From positions 1 to 64,000 of the forward strand of contig NZ_JXJU01000001.1 of NCBI RefSeq assembly GCF_002441655.1: 64,000 nucleotides of DNA, read 5' to 3'. Below are positions 26,475 to 35,542 of the stretch, piece by piece. The notes beneath the pieces were generated by a model that did not search any database, was not told the origin of the DNA, and was given only the letters and a program-made list of their open reading frames with translations. Position 1 is the first letter of the stretch, and the number at the start of each line of letters is the position of its first letter. The stretch comes from Lactococcus fujiensis JCM 16395 (GTDB lineage Bacteria; Bacillota; Bacilli; Lactobacillales; Streptococcaceae). The translations under genes were made by a program, and so were the position numbers.

Positions 26475-26496
26475 TCTATTCACTTTTTTCCACCTA

Positions 26497-26525
26497 ATTG
26501 TAGAACAATATTCAATTGAAGTCAA
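26497..26525 (-). promoter_or_regulatory. Promoter of the flavin reductase-apbE-PAS operon
   Basis: Minus strand TTGACT (26525-26520), 17-base spacer, TACAAT (26502-26497). The predicted leader is about 75 bases. Confidence 0.78.
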
Positions 26526-26607
26526 TAGAATACAAATTTCCAAAAAAAGAGAACATCAAATTAAAGAAAATAAAAAAGCCAGAACTCTGACTTTTTTATT
26601 TCTAATA

Positions 26608-27330
26608 TTAATGTTCCACTTTTTCCCATGAACGTGTCCGCGTATGGAAAATATTAACGATTACAGATTCTGGGAATTCTTTTTCGTCTGCATGGTTTTC
26701 TTCTACATAGTGTTTGAAATCAGGATTATCCTGATGGACATAAAGTAGACGACCGCCAGATGTTACAATTCTAACAAATTTTTCGTGATTAAAGATAAAA
26801 CCACCGACTTCATTAGGGTCGACTTTGTGGTCATACTTGATGAATAAAAGGTCGCCATCTTTTACTTCTGTGAAGAAGTCTGAGCCAACAGGTTCGATAA
26901 CAATATCATATTCATCTGGAACTTGAGCACTGGGGATATCTACCTTTGAATCCAAACGTCCCTGTTGCCACACGTAATCGCCACGATAGATAAAACTTGT
27001 GATCGTGACAGTTGTGTAACCAACTTCTGAAATTTCTTGTTCATTCAACTTATTTTGTATAAAATCAAGAACGGCTTGACGATTTGTATCATTTAATTTG
27101 TTAAATAATTTCTGAATTTTTTTGTGGTCGCGGTCATTGCTTTTTTCTAGCAAATATTCATCAGAAACATCAAAAAAGTCAGCGAGCTCAGAGAGACGTC
27201 TAGCACTTGGTTGTTTACCTAAACGGTAGTTGGCCAAAGCGTTTCGAGGATAACCCAGCTCTCGTTCTACTTGGTTGAATGATTTTTTAGATTCAACGAC
27301 AAGCGTCTTTAAACGATCATAAAATGTCAT
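26608..27330 (-). CDS. hdiR: XRE-S24 repressor, HdiR-like
   Basis: A 240-residue repressor with an N-terminal XRE helix-turn-helix (FNQVERELGYPRNALANYRLGK, about 18-39) and a C-terminal S24/LexA-type peptidase domain (about 110-235). This is the layout of lactococcal HdiR, a heat- and DNA-damage-induced regulator that cleaves itself. Ser150 in EPVGSDFF, followed eight residues later by DGDLLFI, aligns with the catalytic Ser of LexA. In my by-eye alignment the position of the catalytic Lys is Arg187 (EKFVRIV). No Ala-Gly cleavage pair is seen; VG at 103-104 is the nearest candidate. An extended -10 box (TGCTATAAT) is at 27475-27467 on the minus strand. Confidence 0.78.
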   Translation of the reverse strand: MTFYDRLKTLVVESKKSFNQVERELGYPRNALANYRLGKQPSARRLSELADFFDVSDEYLLEKSNDRDHKKIQKLFNKLNDTNRQAVLDFIQNKLNEQEISEVGYTTVTITSFIYRGDYVWQQGRLDSKVDIPSAQVPDEYDIVIEPVGSDFFTEVKDGDLLFIKYDHKVDPNEVGGFIFNHEKFVRIVTSGGRLLYVHQDNPDFKHYVEENHADEKEFPESVIVNIFHTRTRSWEKVEH

Positions 27331-27365
27331 TTATTTATTTCTCCTCAAAAAATTTAGATAAATTA

Positions 27366-27394
27366 TTGACAAAATAATCAATCTGTTATATAAT
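27366..27394 (+). promoter_or_regulatory. Perfect plus-strand sigma-A promoter
   Basis: TTGACA (27366-27371), 17-base spacer, TATAAT (27389-27394). The -35 lies inside a dyad ATTATT-GACAA-AATAAT (27363-27379). It points to the XRE gene 200 bases on, and its predicted start is inside the hdiR leader, so the two RNAs would overlap in antisense. Confidence 0.8.
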
Positions 27395-27466
27395 CAAAGT
27401 GTATTTAATGGATTACAAAAAGTTGAATTGAGATTATTTTTGTCATATTGTAACATAAATATCTAC

Positions 27467-27475
27467 ATTATAGCA
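27467..27475 (-). promoter_or_regulatory. Extended -10 promoter of the HdiR-like gene
   Basis: Minus strand TGCTATAAT; predicted leader about 130 bases. The -35 is poor. Confidence 0.55.
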
Positions 27476-27600
27476 TATAAACCGATTAAAAGCAGATTAT
27501 ATTTTACATTTGTCGCTTTTTTTCACATTTTTTTATAATACTAGAATATCCTAAGACTTTTTTACTTTTTTAAGACATTGAGGACAATTGAGGAAAGAAG

Positions 27601-28149
27601 TTGACTAAGATGATGAAAAATGACGAAAAAAAAGTGGCAGAACTCAAAGAAATTCGTGCTACATTGAAAACAAAACGGATTACGACTATTGAACTGGCAA
27701 AGCAGTTACATATGGACAGTGCCAATCTCTCTGACTACTTGTTTTTTAGGAAGTTTCCAACTGAACAACTCATATCAGAAATAATTGATGCAATCCACAA
27801 GATAGAGTTGGTTGTGTTAATCCCTGAGAAAGAAATTTCTAAACCCCATGAAGAGGTACAGGAATTTCCAATTTTTTCAGATGATTCTGAAACAAACTCA
27901 GAAGAAATGAATGAAAATATGACGAGTTTTGAATATTCCGTAACCCCATTAAAACTTGGTGATAAGATAAAGAATATCAGAATAAAATTGTCTCTTAGTC
28001 AGGAAGATTTAGCTGCTCTGCTTAAACCACCAGTTGCCGTGGATACGGTTAAATTTTGGGAGAATAACTTTGGAGTTCCTTTACTTGATTATTGTGTACA
28101 AATCAGCGATTTAGGGGTTGTTACTCTTGATTGGCTTTTAAAAGATTAA
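27601..28149 (+). CDS. Protein with two helix-turn-helix-like regions (XRE)
   Basis: A 182-residue protein. The C-terminal part (about 118-182) is an XRE domain: LGDKIKNIRIKLSLSQEDLAALL, VDTVKFWENN and LGVVTLDWLLKD. The N-terminal part (about 12-60) has a second HTH-like block, TTIELAKQLHMDSANLSDYLFF. An acidic linker joins them. The TTG start is chosen over the ATG nine bases later because AGGAAAG lies at proper spacing to the TTG. It is probably a DNA-binding regulator; target and signal are unknown. It diverges from the HdiR-like repressor. Confidence 0.7.
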   Translation: MTKMMKNDEKKVAELKEIRATLKTKRITTIELAKQLHMDSANLSDYLFFRKFPTEQLISEIIDAIHKIELVVLIPEKEISKPHEEVQEFPIFSDDSETNSEEMNENMTSFEYSVTPLKLGDKIKNIRIKLSLSQEDLAALLKPPVAVDTVKFWENNFGVPLLDYCVQISDLGVVTLDWLLKD

Positions 28150-28216
28150 TAAGGAGAATTTATTTCTCTTTTTTTGTTTTAATTAACAATATTTTTGAAA
28201 GATTTTCATAATAATC

Positions 28217-28225
28217 TGCTATAAT
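28217..28225 (+). promoter_or_regulatory. Extended -10 promoter of kup
   Basis: TGCTATAAT, giving a leader of about 55 bases with GAGG before the ATG. Confidence 0.65.
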
Positions 28226-28286
28226 GGTTTCATTCAATTAATATTGGATTAAGTTACTTTTTTGTAAAGAAAGTTGAGGTTTTATT

Positions 28287-30380
28287 ATGGGTCAAACTGC
28301 ACATAATAAATCATTTAATAAAGCTTCAAAAGCTGGGTTTATTATCGCGCTCGGTGTCGTTTATGGCGACATCGGAACAAGTCCGTTATATACGATGCAA
28401 TCAATTGTTCAAGGCCAAGGGGGCTTGACTCACATCTCAGAAGATTTTATTCTGGGGGCAGTGAGTCTAATCATTTGGACTTTAACTTTGATTACTACTG
28501 TAAAATATGTCTTAATTGCGCTTAATGCAGATAACCATCATGAAGGTGGAATATTTTCACTCTTTACCTTGGTTCGTAAAATGTCAAAATGGTTAATTAT
28601 TCCCGCCATGATTGGTGGAGCTACTTTATTATCTGACGGTGCATTGACACCAGCAGTGACAGTGACCTCGGCAATTGAAGGTCTAAAAGGTGTTCCGAGT
28701 CTTGCAGAATTATACAGTAATCAAAATGTAGTCGTTGTAACAACGCTGATTATTTTAGCGATTCTGTTTTTAATTCAACGGTTTGGTACGGGATTCGTAG
28801 GTAAAATATTTGGACCCTTAATGTTTATTTGGTTTGCTTTTTTGGGAATAACAGGGTTGATCAATTCATTTGGCAATCTTGAAATTTTTAAAGCAATCAA
28901 TCCATATTATGCTGTTCGTCTCCTTGTGAGTCCAGAAAATAAGGCGGGCCTTTTCGTTTTAGGTTCAATTTTCCTTGCAACGACTGGGGCAGAAGCACTT
29001 TATTCTGACTTAGGGCATGTTGGGAAAGGGAATATCCATGTTAGTTGGCCATTTGTCAAAATTTGTATTGTCCTATCATATTGTGGTCAAGGGGCATGGC
29101 TGATTGCTCACCGTGGACAAGAACTTGGTGGCCTCAATCCGTTCTTTGCGATATTACCTACAGAAATTATGCTTTACGCGGTTATTCTGGCTACGTTCGC
29201 TTCGATTATAGCTTCGCAATCATTAATTTCGGGTTCGTTTACACTCGTTTCTGAGGCGATCCGCTTAAAATTATTGCCAATGCTTAAAATTTATTATCCA
29301 GGGGAAACGTTGGGTCAGCTTTATATTCCTGCCGTCAATTTTGCTTTGTGGATTGTAACTTCTTGTATTGTGCTTTATTTCAAAACGTCTGCACATATGG
29401 AGGCTGCTTATGGCTTAGCTATCACAGTCACCATGTTAATGACAAGTATCTTACTTTCTTACTATTTAATTCAAAAAGGGTTGCCTCATTGGCTGGCGCA
29501 TGGAATTATGTCTTTCTTTATTCTTATTGAAGGGATGTTCTTCGTTGCTTCAGCAATTAAATTCTTGCATGGTGGTTATGTTGTTGTTATCATTGCTTTA
29601 ATGATTATGTTTGTCATGTATATTTGGCATCATGGCAATTCTATTGTCTTTAAATATATCAAGTCATTGAATATTAATGACTACAAACGACAGTTGAAAG
29701 CGTTGCGTGACGACACGACTATTGACTTGTATCAAACAAATGTTGTCTATCTGACGAGTCGAATGGACCACGAGTGGATTGATCGTTCCATCTTGTATTC
29801 GATTCTAGATAAACGACCAAAACGTGCGAAAGTGTATTGGTTTGTTAATGTAAAAGTGACTGACGAGCCCTACACAGCTGAGTATAAAGTAGACATGATG
29901 GGGACTGATTATATTGTTCGTGTTGTGATTTATCTCGGTTTCCGGATGCGACAAGAAATTCCTCGTTATTTGAGAACGATTGTGACAGATTTAATGGAGT
30001 CGGGTCGCTTGCCTAAACAGCATCAAGATTACAGCATTACACCAGGACGTAAGGTCGGAGATTTCAGATTCGTCGTGATTGAAGAGAAGCTAACAAATGC
30101 TCGACAGATGAGCGGCTTTGATCGTTTTGTTTTGATGACTAAAGCTGCAATAAAGAAATTTACGGCATCTCCAATGCGATGGTTTGGGCTTCAATTCTCT
30201 GAAGTTACGATGGAAACTGTTCCGCTCGTTTTGTCAGATGTTCGAAATCTTGAAATTCATGAACGCTTAATGCACCATGAAACCGAGAATGGTGATGAAA
30301 TGGAAGAAAAAGGGGTTCCTTCAACTACCGATGTTATCAAACCACTCAAATTCAAAAATAAAATCAAGGATAAAAAATAA
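28287..30380 (+). CDS. kup: Kup-type potassium uptake protein
   Basis: Proton-coupled K+ importer of the KUP/HAK/KT family. The 697-residue protein opens with the family signature [20 protein letters not shown] (residues 16-35), has about 12 membrane helices to residue 460 with GGIFSLFTL and [19 protein letters not shown], and ends in a cytosolic domain of about 240 residues that in lactococcal KupA/KupB binds c-di-AMP. It is longer than E. coli Kup by C-terminal charged residues ([10 protein letters not shown]). It is monocistronic, with its own promoter and a palindromic terminator. Confidence 0.96.
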   Translation: MGQTAHNKSFNKASKAGFIIALGVVYGDIGTSPLYTMQSIVQGQGGLTHISEDFILGAVSLIIWTLTLITTVKYVLIALNADNHHEGGIFSLFTLVRKMSKWLIIPAMIGGATLLSDGALTPAVTVTSAIEGLKGVPSLAELYSNQNVVVVTTLIILAILFLIQRFGTGFVGKIFGPLMFIWFAFLGITGLINSFGNLEIFKAINPYYAVRLLVSPENKAGLFVLGSIFLATTGAEALYSDLGHVGKGNIHVSWPFVKICIVLSYCGQGAWLIAHRGQELGGLNPFFAILPTEIMLYAVILATFASIIASQSLISGSFTLVSEAIRLKLLPMLKIYYPGETLGQLYIPAVNFALWIVTSCIVLYFKTSAHMEAAYGLAITVTMLMTSILLSYYLIQKGLPHWLAHGIMSFFILIEGMFFVASAIKFLHGGYVVVIIALMIMFVMYIWHHGNSIVFKYIKSLNINDYKRQLKALRDDTTIDLYQTNVVYLTSRMDHEWIDRSILYSILDKRPKRAKVYWFVNVKVTDEPYTAEYKVDMMGTDYIVRVVIYLGFRMRQEIPRYLRTIVTDLMESGRLPKQHQDYSITPGRKVGDFRFVVIEEKLTNARQMSGFDRFVLMTKAAIKKFTASPMRWFGLQFSEVTMETVPLVLSDVRNLEIHERLMHHETENGDEMEEKGVPSTTDVIKPLKFKNKIKDKK

Positions 30381-30405
30381 AAAAAGAGCTTAAGCTCTTT
30401 TTTTA
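30381..30405. terminator. Terminator between kup and the DUF3042 gene
   Basis: AAAAGAGCTTAAGCTCTTTT is a perfect palindrome with A and T flanks, usable from both sides. Confidence 0.88.
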
Positions 30406-30570
30406 TCTCGAAAGTCGTTTACGTTGGGCCTTTTTTCGTTGCTCATCTAGAAAATCTTCTTTTTCTTGGACATTGACAGTATGAGTCGCTTTGGCGACAA
30501 TCAGGGCGGCAGTAGCTATGGCAATTTCGATTGATTTACCGACTAAATAGCCTTTAACAAATTTGTTCAT
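30403..30570 (-). CDS. DUF3042-family small protein
   Basis: A 55-residue protein with AAAGGAG before the ATG. It starts MNKFVKGYLVGKSIEIAIA, with a short hydrophobic stretch (about 14-26), then EKEDFLDEQRKKAQRKRLSR, the conserved charged C-terminus of DUF3042 (KEEAFIEENRKKAxRKRxSR-like). The family is restricted to lactic acid bacteria and relatives and often lies next to miaA, as here in divergent orientation. Function unknown. Confidence 0.82.
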   Translation of the reverse strand: MNKFVKGYLVGKSIEIAIATAALIVAKATHTVNVQEKEDFLDEQRKKAQRKRLSR

Positions 30571-30657
30571 ATTGCTCCTTTCTCAATTAAACGAATCGTT
30601 TTTTCTTTATGTTATACTTAATATAGTATATTGCATTAGAAATAGCAAGGAATATCA

Positions 30658-31539
30658 ATGAGAAATAAAGTAATTGTTGTTGTTGGACCGACTGCTGTTG
30701 GGAAAACAGCATTGGGAATCCAGATTTGTCAGAAATTCAATGGGGAAGTAATTTCAGGTGATTCGCAGCAAGTTTATCGGACACTAGATATCGGTACTGC
30801 AAAGGCAACGGAGGCGGAGCAGAAAGCCGCTATCCATCACTTAATCGATGTCCGAGATATTGATGAAAATTTCTCCGCTCATGATTTTGTCATTAGTGCC
30901 AATCACCTCATTAAAGAAATTCAAGATAAAGGGAAGCTCGCTGTTATTGTCGGAGGGACCGGACTTTACATCCAATCATTAATTGAAGGCTATCACCTTG
31001 GAGGTCAGGAGAGGCATGACGAAATGTTACAATTGCGTGCTAAGTTATCATTAATGACTGATGATGAACTCTTCAAACTAGTTGCTGACAAGTCGATTGA
31101 AATTCAAGAAATGAATCGCCGCAGAGCAATTAGAGCACTTGAATTGGAAGCTTTTGGTGAGGGAGAAAACCAAGGCTCAGAATTCGATTTCTTATTGATC
31201 GGTCTGAATGCCGATCGTTCAATTTTGTATAATCGGATTAATCAACGCGTTGATTTAATGACTGAAAAAGGCTTGCTTGAAGAAGCGAAAAGACTTTTTG
31301 AAAATCATAAAGATGCTCAAGCGGCAAAAGCAATTGGATATAAGGAATTTTTTCCATATTTTCGAAATGAAATGTCGCTTGAGGAGGCCATTGAGCTGGT
31401 TAAAAGAAATTCACGTCGCTATGCCAAACGCCAATTAACATGGTTTAAAAATCGGATGGATGTTAACTTTTATGATGTTTTTTCAGATTCATATCCACAA
31501 AATGTGACAGAACAGGTTACAAAATTCCTCGAAGAATAA
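30658..31539 (+). CDS. miaA: tRNA dimethylallyltransferase
   Basis: Adds the dimethylallyl group to N6 of A37 in tRNAs reading UNN codons. The 293-residue protein has the P-loop VVGPTAVGKTALG (residues 8-20), SGDSQQVYRTLDIGTAKAT near 34-52, HHLIDV and GGTGLYIQSLIEGY, then the basic C-terminal region RRYAKRQLTWFKNR. AAGGA precedes the ATG. The gene is followed 53 bp later by an uncharacterised ORF with its own -10 box (GATATAAT). Confidence 0.96.
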   Translation: MRNKVIVVVGPTAVGKTALGIQICQKFNGEVISGDSQQVYRTLDIGTAKATEAEQKAAIHHLIDVRDIDENFSAHDFVISANHLIKEIQDKGKLAVIVGGTGLYIQSLIEGYHLGGQERHDEMLQLRAKLSLMTDDELFKLVADKSIEIQEMNRRRAIRALELEAFGEGENQGSEFDFLLIGLNADRSILYNRINQRVDLMTEKGLLEEAKRLFENHKDAQAAKAIGYKEFFPYFRNEMSLEEAIELVKRNSRRYAKRQLTWFKNRMDVNFYDVFSDSYPQNVTEQVTKFLEE

Positions 31540-31592
31540 TTTCCGAAGTGATATAATAGGATGATAAAAGAATAAGAGTTAGAAAGAAAAAA

Positions 31593-32258
31593 ATGAATAA
31601 AAAATGGCTAGATTTAGCAATGAAATATGGCGGTTTTATGGAACAAGATCGTGTTTTTTTAGAAAATCGTTTGGCTTCGTTAACGAATGAGGAAGACAAA
31701 AAGCTTCTCGTAACACCACCCGCAAGTGTCTTAAACGCTTATTTTGCAGAATTGTATCAGAAAAGAAGTCCCAAAGAGGCAACAGACTATTTTTTTTCCT
31801 TGTCGAAAGCATTGGATTTGTTTCAAGATGATCCGAATTTTCATTTAGAAGGAAAGCAGAACACAGAAAACTTTCGTTTTATCCGCTTAAATTTGTCTGG
31901 AAAGTCGTTCGGTTTTTGTTTCAAAAATGATAAAGAAGAAGCAATCGTTTTTAGTGAATTTCCAATAAAGATTAGTCGTGAATTACTTTTTGAAATTTCT
32001 CAGATATTTCCTGACTATTTGATTTGTCAATCAGAACATCAAATTTTAATGCGGCCTGCCCACTTTAAGACGCCATTCGAATCAATGGAAAGTTTGTCAG
32101 CATTAACCGACTTAGCGGAAAATGATCAGTATATGCGCCTTTCAAGTTACAATATAGACGATTTGTTTGAGAGTGCGGAAAAAGTTGGATATTTTGAAAA
32201 ACCGACCCTTCAGTTTCATCAAAAACTTTTCTATTTGTTTATTAAGAAATTTATCTAA
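31593..32258 (+). CDS. Uncharacterised 221-residue protein
   Basis: A soluble protein with no membrane segment or signal peptide. It begins MNKKWLDLAMKYGGFMEQDRVFL and has a possible alpha/beta core (FRFIRLNLSGKSFGFCFKNDKEEAIVFSEF), ending in basic aromatic YLFIKKFI. I recognise no catalytic motif. It sits alone between miaA and the SPFH gene, with its own -10 box at about 31556 and a strong terminator after it. It looks like a conserved lactococcal protein, and I cannot suggest a function. Confidence 0.6.
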   Translation: MNKKWLDLAMKYGGFMEQDRVFLENRLASLTNEEDKKLLVTPPASVLNAYFAELYQKRSPKEATDYFFSLSKALDLFQDDPNFHLEGKQNTENFRFIRLNLSGKSFGFCFKNDKEEAIVFSEFPIKISRELLFEISQIFPDYLICQSEHQILMRPAHFKTPFESMESLSALTDLAENDQYMRLSSYNIDDLFESAEKVGYFEKPTLQFHQKLFYLFIKKFI

Positions 32259-32260
32259 AA

Positions 32261-32289
32261 AAGATTTCCCAATTTTGGGAAATTTTTCA
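32261..32289 (+). terminator. Terminator after the 221-residue ORF
   Basis: ATTTCCCAA and TTGGGAAAT form a perfect stem with a T-run. Confidence 0.88.
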
Positions 32290-32369
32290 TTTTGTTTAAA
32301 AATTAATGATATAATGGTGATGTAAAAATTTATTCGCACTGACAAAGTTGGTGCAAAAGGAGGTTTTTT

Positions 32370-33278
32370 ATGTCAGTACTTATCGTTCCATTGACCATTT
32401 TAGCTGTCATCTTGATTATTTTAATTGCAAGTTTCAGTACATTGGCCTATGTTGTAAAACAACAAACTGTTGCGATTATCGAACGCTTTGGGAAGTATCA
32501 GGCAACTGCCAATGCAGGTTTTCACTTAAAACTACCATGGGGAATTGACCGGATTGCAGCACGCATTCAACTTCGTTTGTTACAAACAGAAATGACAGTT
32601 GAAACAAAAACGGCCGATAACGTATTTGTAACAATGAATATCGCCACTCAATACCGTGTTAATGAACAATCAATCAAAGATGCTTATTACAAATTGATGA
32701 ATCCTGGCGAACAAATCAAGGCTTATATTGAAGATGCGATTCGTTCAGCTGTACCAAAATTAATTTTGGACGATGTCTTTGAGAAAAAAGATGAGATTGC
32801 CCTTGAGGTGCAAAAAACAGTTTCTGAAGAAATGCAAACGTATGGCTATATTATCGTCAAAACATTGATTACAAAGGTTGAACCAGATGCCGAAGTTAAG
32901 CAATCGATGAATGACATTAATGCAGCACAACGTAAACAAGATGCAGCCCAAATGCTTGCTAATGCGAATAAAATTCAAGTGGTTACAGCCGCCGAAGCTG
33001 AAGCTGAGAAAGATCGTTTACATGGTGTGGGTATTGCTGAACAACGTAAAGCGATTGTTGATGGTCTTGCACAACAAATTACCGAAATTAAGAAAATTGG
33101 TGTTGATCTTGATGAAGAACAAATTATGTCAATTCTCTTGACTAACCAATACTTGGATACACTGAATCAGTTTGCAGATCGAGGAAATTCTACCATCTTC
33201 TTGCCTGGTGGAGCTCAAGGTGCAGAAGATTTGCGCACTCAAATTATGACTGCCTTAACAGCGGCAAAACAAAAATAA
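32370..33278 (+). CDS. SPFH/band 7 (stomatin-like) membrane protein
   Basis: A 302-residue protein with one N-terminal helix (residues 5-29), a band 7 domain opening VVKQQTVAIIERFGKYQATA (about 30-49), then the YRVNEQSIKDAYYKL and EDAIRSAVPKLILDDVFEKKDEIALEV blocks and an Ala/Glu-rich coiled coil (about 180-230: AAQRKQDAAQMLANANKI). Stomatin-type proteins scaffold membrane microdomains, sometimes with a membrane protease partner; no NfeD-type gene is adjacent here. AAGGAGG precedes the ATG. The leader holds GCAC...GTGC arms (32335-32353). Confidence 0.9.
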   Translation: MSVLIVPLTILAVILIILIASFSTLAYVVKQQTVAIIERFGKYQATANAGFHLKLPWGIDRIAARIQLRLLQTEMTVETKTADNVFVTMNIATQYRVNEQSIKDAYYKLMNPGEQIKAYIEDAIRSAVPKLILDDVFEKKDEIALEVQKTVSEEMQTYGYIIVKTLITKVEPDAEVKQSMNDINAAQRKQDAAQMLANANKIQVVTAAEAEAEKDRLHGVGIAEQRKAIVDGLAQQITEIKKIGVDLDEEQIMSILLTNQYLDTLNQFADRGNSTIFLPGGAQGAEDLRTQIMTALTAAKQK

Positions 33279-33313
33279 TAATCACCCATGATTAAAATCA
33301 AAGTTCAAATTTA

Positions 33314-33526
33314 GTGGCCTTTTATGAAAAGTTATTTAGTGACGGACTTGTCCCGTTTTTTACCTTCTTAGATCCAAGAATGTCAAAAGTACAATTTTGG
33401 GACGATTTTTCAGATGATAACATTGATGAACACTATCTCGATCGTGCGAGGGTTGTCCTAGGCGAAGCGACCGATTTTATTGGGCTAAAAGGTTTATATA
33501 AAAGTCTCAAAAACAATAAATCTTGA
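33314..33526 (+). CDS. Small ORF after the SPFH gene, possibly a remnant
   Basis: A 70-codon frame starting at GTG (AFYEKLFSDGLVPFFTFLDP) and ending KGLYKSLKNNKS. There is no ribosome binding site before the GTG. I do not recognise the product. A second open stretch in another frame follows immediately (33523-33624), so the two may be parts of one disrupted small gene. Confidence 0.35.
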   Translation: MAFYEKLFSDGLVPFFTFLDPRMSKVQFWDDFSDDNIDEHYLDRARVVLGEATDFIGLKGLYKSLKNNKS

Positions 33527-33624
33527 AAAGATGTAGAGATTTGGTTGGTAAGCCAGCTTGGGCAGCTCAAATAATTATTGAAGAAGACTTTGATCAAGCA
33601 GAAGCCCATCGATACGACGAATAA
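33523..33624 (+). other. Second small open stretch, possible gene fragment
   Basis: Reads LKRCRDLVGKPAWAAQIIIE then EDFDQAEAHRYDE, a protein-like composition, and overlaps the stop of the previous ORF in a different frame. Only a TTG could start it, and no binding site is present. Confidence 0.3.
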
Positions 33625-33652
33625 AAAAGTGCTGATTTCAGCACTTTTTTAT
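33625..33652 (+). terminator. Terminator before the tRNA
   Basis: AAAAAGTGCTGA and TCAGCACTTTTTT pair closely with a T-run. Confidence 0.88.
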
Positions 33653-33711
33653 TTCATTTTGATCTACTTGAATTTTTCTCTAAATTCCTGTAAAATAGAG
33701 AAGTTGAATAA

Positions 33712-33783
33712 GCGTCCGTAGTGTAATGGATATCACGCGAGATTCCGGTTCTTGCGATGGGGGTTCGATTCCCTCCGGACGCA
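33712..33783 (+). tRNA. tRNA-Arg (anticodon CCG)
   Basis: A complete cloverleaf of 72 bases. The acceptor is GCGTCCG/CGGACGC and the D arm is GTG...CAC. The anticodon stem CGAGA/TCTTG encloses the loop TTCCGGT, with anticodon CCG reading CGG. The T arm GGGGG-TTCGATT-CCCTC contains TTCGATT. The discriminator is A and the CCA end is not encoded. It stands alone upstream of rnz; RNase Z, which matures tRNA 3' ends lacking CCA, is the next gene. Confidence 0.95.
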
Positions 33784-33902
33784 TAGATTGCCAAGGTGCA
33801 ATTTATGGGCGATTAAGCTCTTTCATTTAACAGAATTTGAAATCGGATATTGTGATTTTTCGCAATATTTTTTTCATCTGTGAGCAAAACAAGGGGTGAA
33901 TA

Positions 33903-34826
33903 ATGGAAATCCAATTTTTGGGAACAAGTGCAGGACAACCTTCTAAAAGTCGCAATACGCAAGCAATAGCACTTAAATTGCTTGATGAACGAAATGAAAT
34001 TTGGCTTTTTGATTGTGGTGAAGCGACACAGCACCAGATATTAAATACGACAATCAAGCCTCGTAAAATTACTAAAATTTTTATCACACACATGCACGGA
34101 GACCATATTTTTGGACTTCCAGGTTTTCTTTCGAGTAGAAGCTTTCAGTCTTCTGATGAACAAACAGATTTGGAAATTTATGGACCTGTCGGGATTAAAA
34201 ATTTTGTCCTAACAAGTTTGAAGTTGTCAGGTTCAAAACTTGGCTATCGAATTAATTTTCATGAAATAAGTACGGCGGGAAAAATTTTTGAAGATGATTC
34301 ATTTGAAGTGTATACAGATTTACTTGACCATACAATTTTCTGTTTGGGCTATCGCGTGGTTCAAAAAAATCGGGCGGGTGAGCTTGACGCGGAGGCATTA
34401 AAAGCAGCTGGGTTGCCGTTTGGACCACTTTTTGGCAAAATAAAAAAAGGGCAAACTGTTGAGTATAACAATCAGATTTTTGATCCTAAAGATTTTGTTG
34501 GTGAGGACAAACAAGGTAAAATCGTGACAATTTTAGGAGACACACGCAAAACGAATTCCGCTGTTCGCTTGGGTTGGGGGGCGGATTTGCTGGTTCACGA
34601 GGCGACTTATGAAGCAAGTGAAAGTAAAATGGCGCGTAATCATGGTCATTCGACATCCAAACAAGCAGCTGATGTGGCACAAGAGGCTGGTGTAAAACGA
34701 CTTTTACTGACTCATATCAGTGCACGATACGTTGGCCCCTTAGTTGGACAATTAGTAAAAGAAGCTCAATTGGTCCACGAGAATTCATTTGTTGTTAAAG
34801 ATTTTTATGAGGAAAAAATTGACTAG
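33903..34826 (+). CDS. rnz: Ribonuclease Z
   Basis: Endonuclease that cuts the 3' trailer of CCA-less tRNA precursors. A metallo-beta-lactamase fold of 307 residues (long-bacterial/ElaC size) with the zinc motif [15 protein letters not shown] (residues 62-76), [13 protein letters not shown] (exosite/His region), GDTRKT (Asp), NHGHST and the C-terminal [14 protein letters not shown] precedes the ATG. Its 3' end overlaps the SDR gene. The neighbouring tRNA-Arg lacks an encoded CCA, so it is a natural substrate. Confidence 0.96.
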   Translation: MEIQFLGTSAGQPSKSRNTQAIALKLLDERNEIWLFDCGEATQHQILNTTIKPRKITKIFITHMHGDHIFGLPGFLSSRSFQSSDEQTDLEIYGPVGIKNFVLTSLKLSGSKLGYRINFHEISTAGKIFEDDSFEVYTDLLDHTIFCLGYRVVQKNRAGELDAEALKAAGLPFGPLFGKIKKGQTVEYNNQIFDPKDFVGEDKQGKIVTILGDTRKTNSAVRLGWGADLLVHEATYEASESKMARNHGHSTSKQAADVAQEAGVKRLLLTHISARYVGPLVGQLVKEAQLVHENSFVVKDFYEEKID

Positions 34827-35511
34827 AACAATTGCTATCACAGGAGCAACAGGAGATATTGCCGCTGCCCTGATTCAAGCCCTGCCTAACGATCATCTGA
34901 TCCTACTTTCGCGGAATATCGAAAGTTTGAAAGAAAAATATGGTCATCTCACAAATGTCGAATTATTGGAAAATAGAGCGGTTCATAATGCCCAACCAAT
35001 TTCGGTTGATATCTTAATTAACAACGCCGGTTTTGGCTTGTTTAAAGAGCTGTCAGCGCTGACAGATCAAGAGATTGAAGATCAATTTGAGATCAATTCA
35101 ATTTTTCCAATTCAATGCATTCGTTTTTTCAACCCAAAGGTACAATTAATAAATATTGCCTCCATAGCAGGAAAAATTCCAAGTGCAAAATCGACGATTT
35201 ATGCGGCCTCAAAAGCAGCATTGATTGCTTTTTCAGATGCCTATCGCATGGAGCGACCGGATTTGATTGTTACAACAGTTAATAGTGGCCCAGTTAAAAC
35301 GAAATTTCATGCTGACAATCAAGCCTACCTGAAAAAAGTAGGTTCAAATGCCATTACTTCTGATAAAGTTGCGGCAAAGATAATCAGCGCATTAGGCAAA
35401 AATAAACGTGAAATCAATTTGCCTTGGCAAATGACTGTTATAGCGAAACTTAGGGCAATTGCCCCTACTCTGCTTGATTACTTAGCGGTTCGATTTTTTA
35501 ATTTTAAGTAA
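34807..35511 (+). CDS. Short-chain dehydrogenase/reductase (DltE/YqjQ-like)
   Basis: An SDR oxidoreductase of 234 residues. The cofactor loop is [14 protein letters not shown] (TGxxxxI type) near residues 8-21, followed by INNAGFGLF (NAG motif), INIASIAGK with the catalytic Ser, and YAASKAAL with the catalytic Tyr and Lys. The substrate is unknown. The ATG at 34807 fits the family N-terminus and overlaps the rnz end by 20 bases; a TTG further up is less likely. It contains the 16-bp palindrome CTGTCAGCGCTGACAG at 35050-35065. Confidence 0.86.
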   Translation: MRKKLTRTIAITGATGDIAAALIQALPNDHLILLSRNIESLKEKYGHLTNVELLENRAVHNAQPISVDILINNAGFGLFKELSALTDQEIEDQFEINSIFPIQCIRFFNPKVQLINIASIAGKIPSAKSTIYAASKAALIAFSDAYRMERPDLIVTTVNSGPVKTKFHADNQAYLKKVGSNAITSDKVAAKIISALGKNKREINLPWQMTVIAKLRAIAPTLLDYLAVRFFNFK

Positions 35512-35542
35512 AATAAATTTTAAAATAGAGAATAATAAGAAA

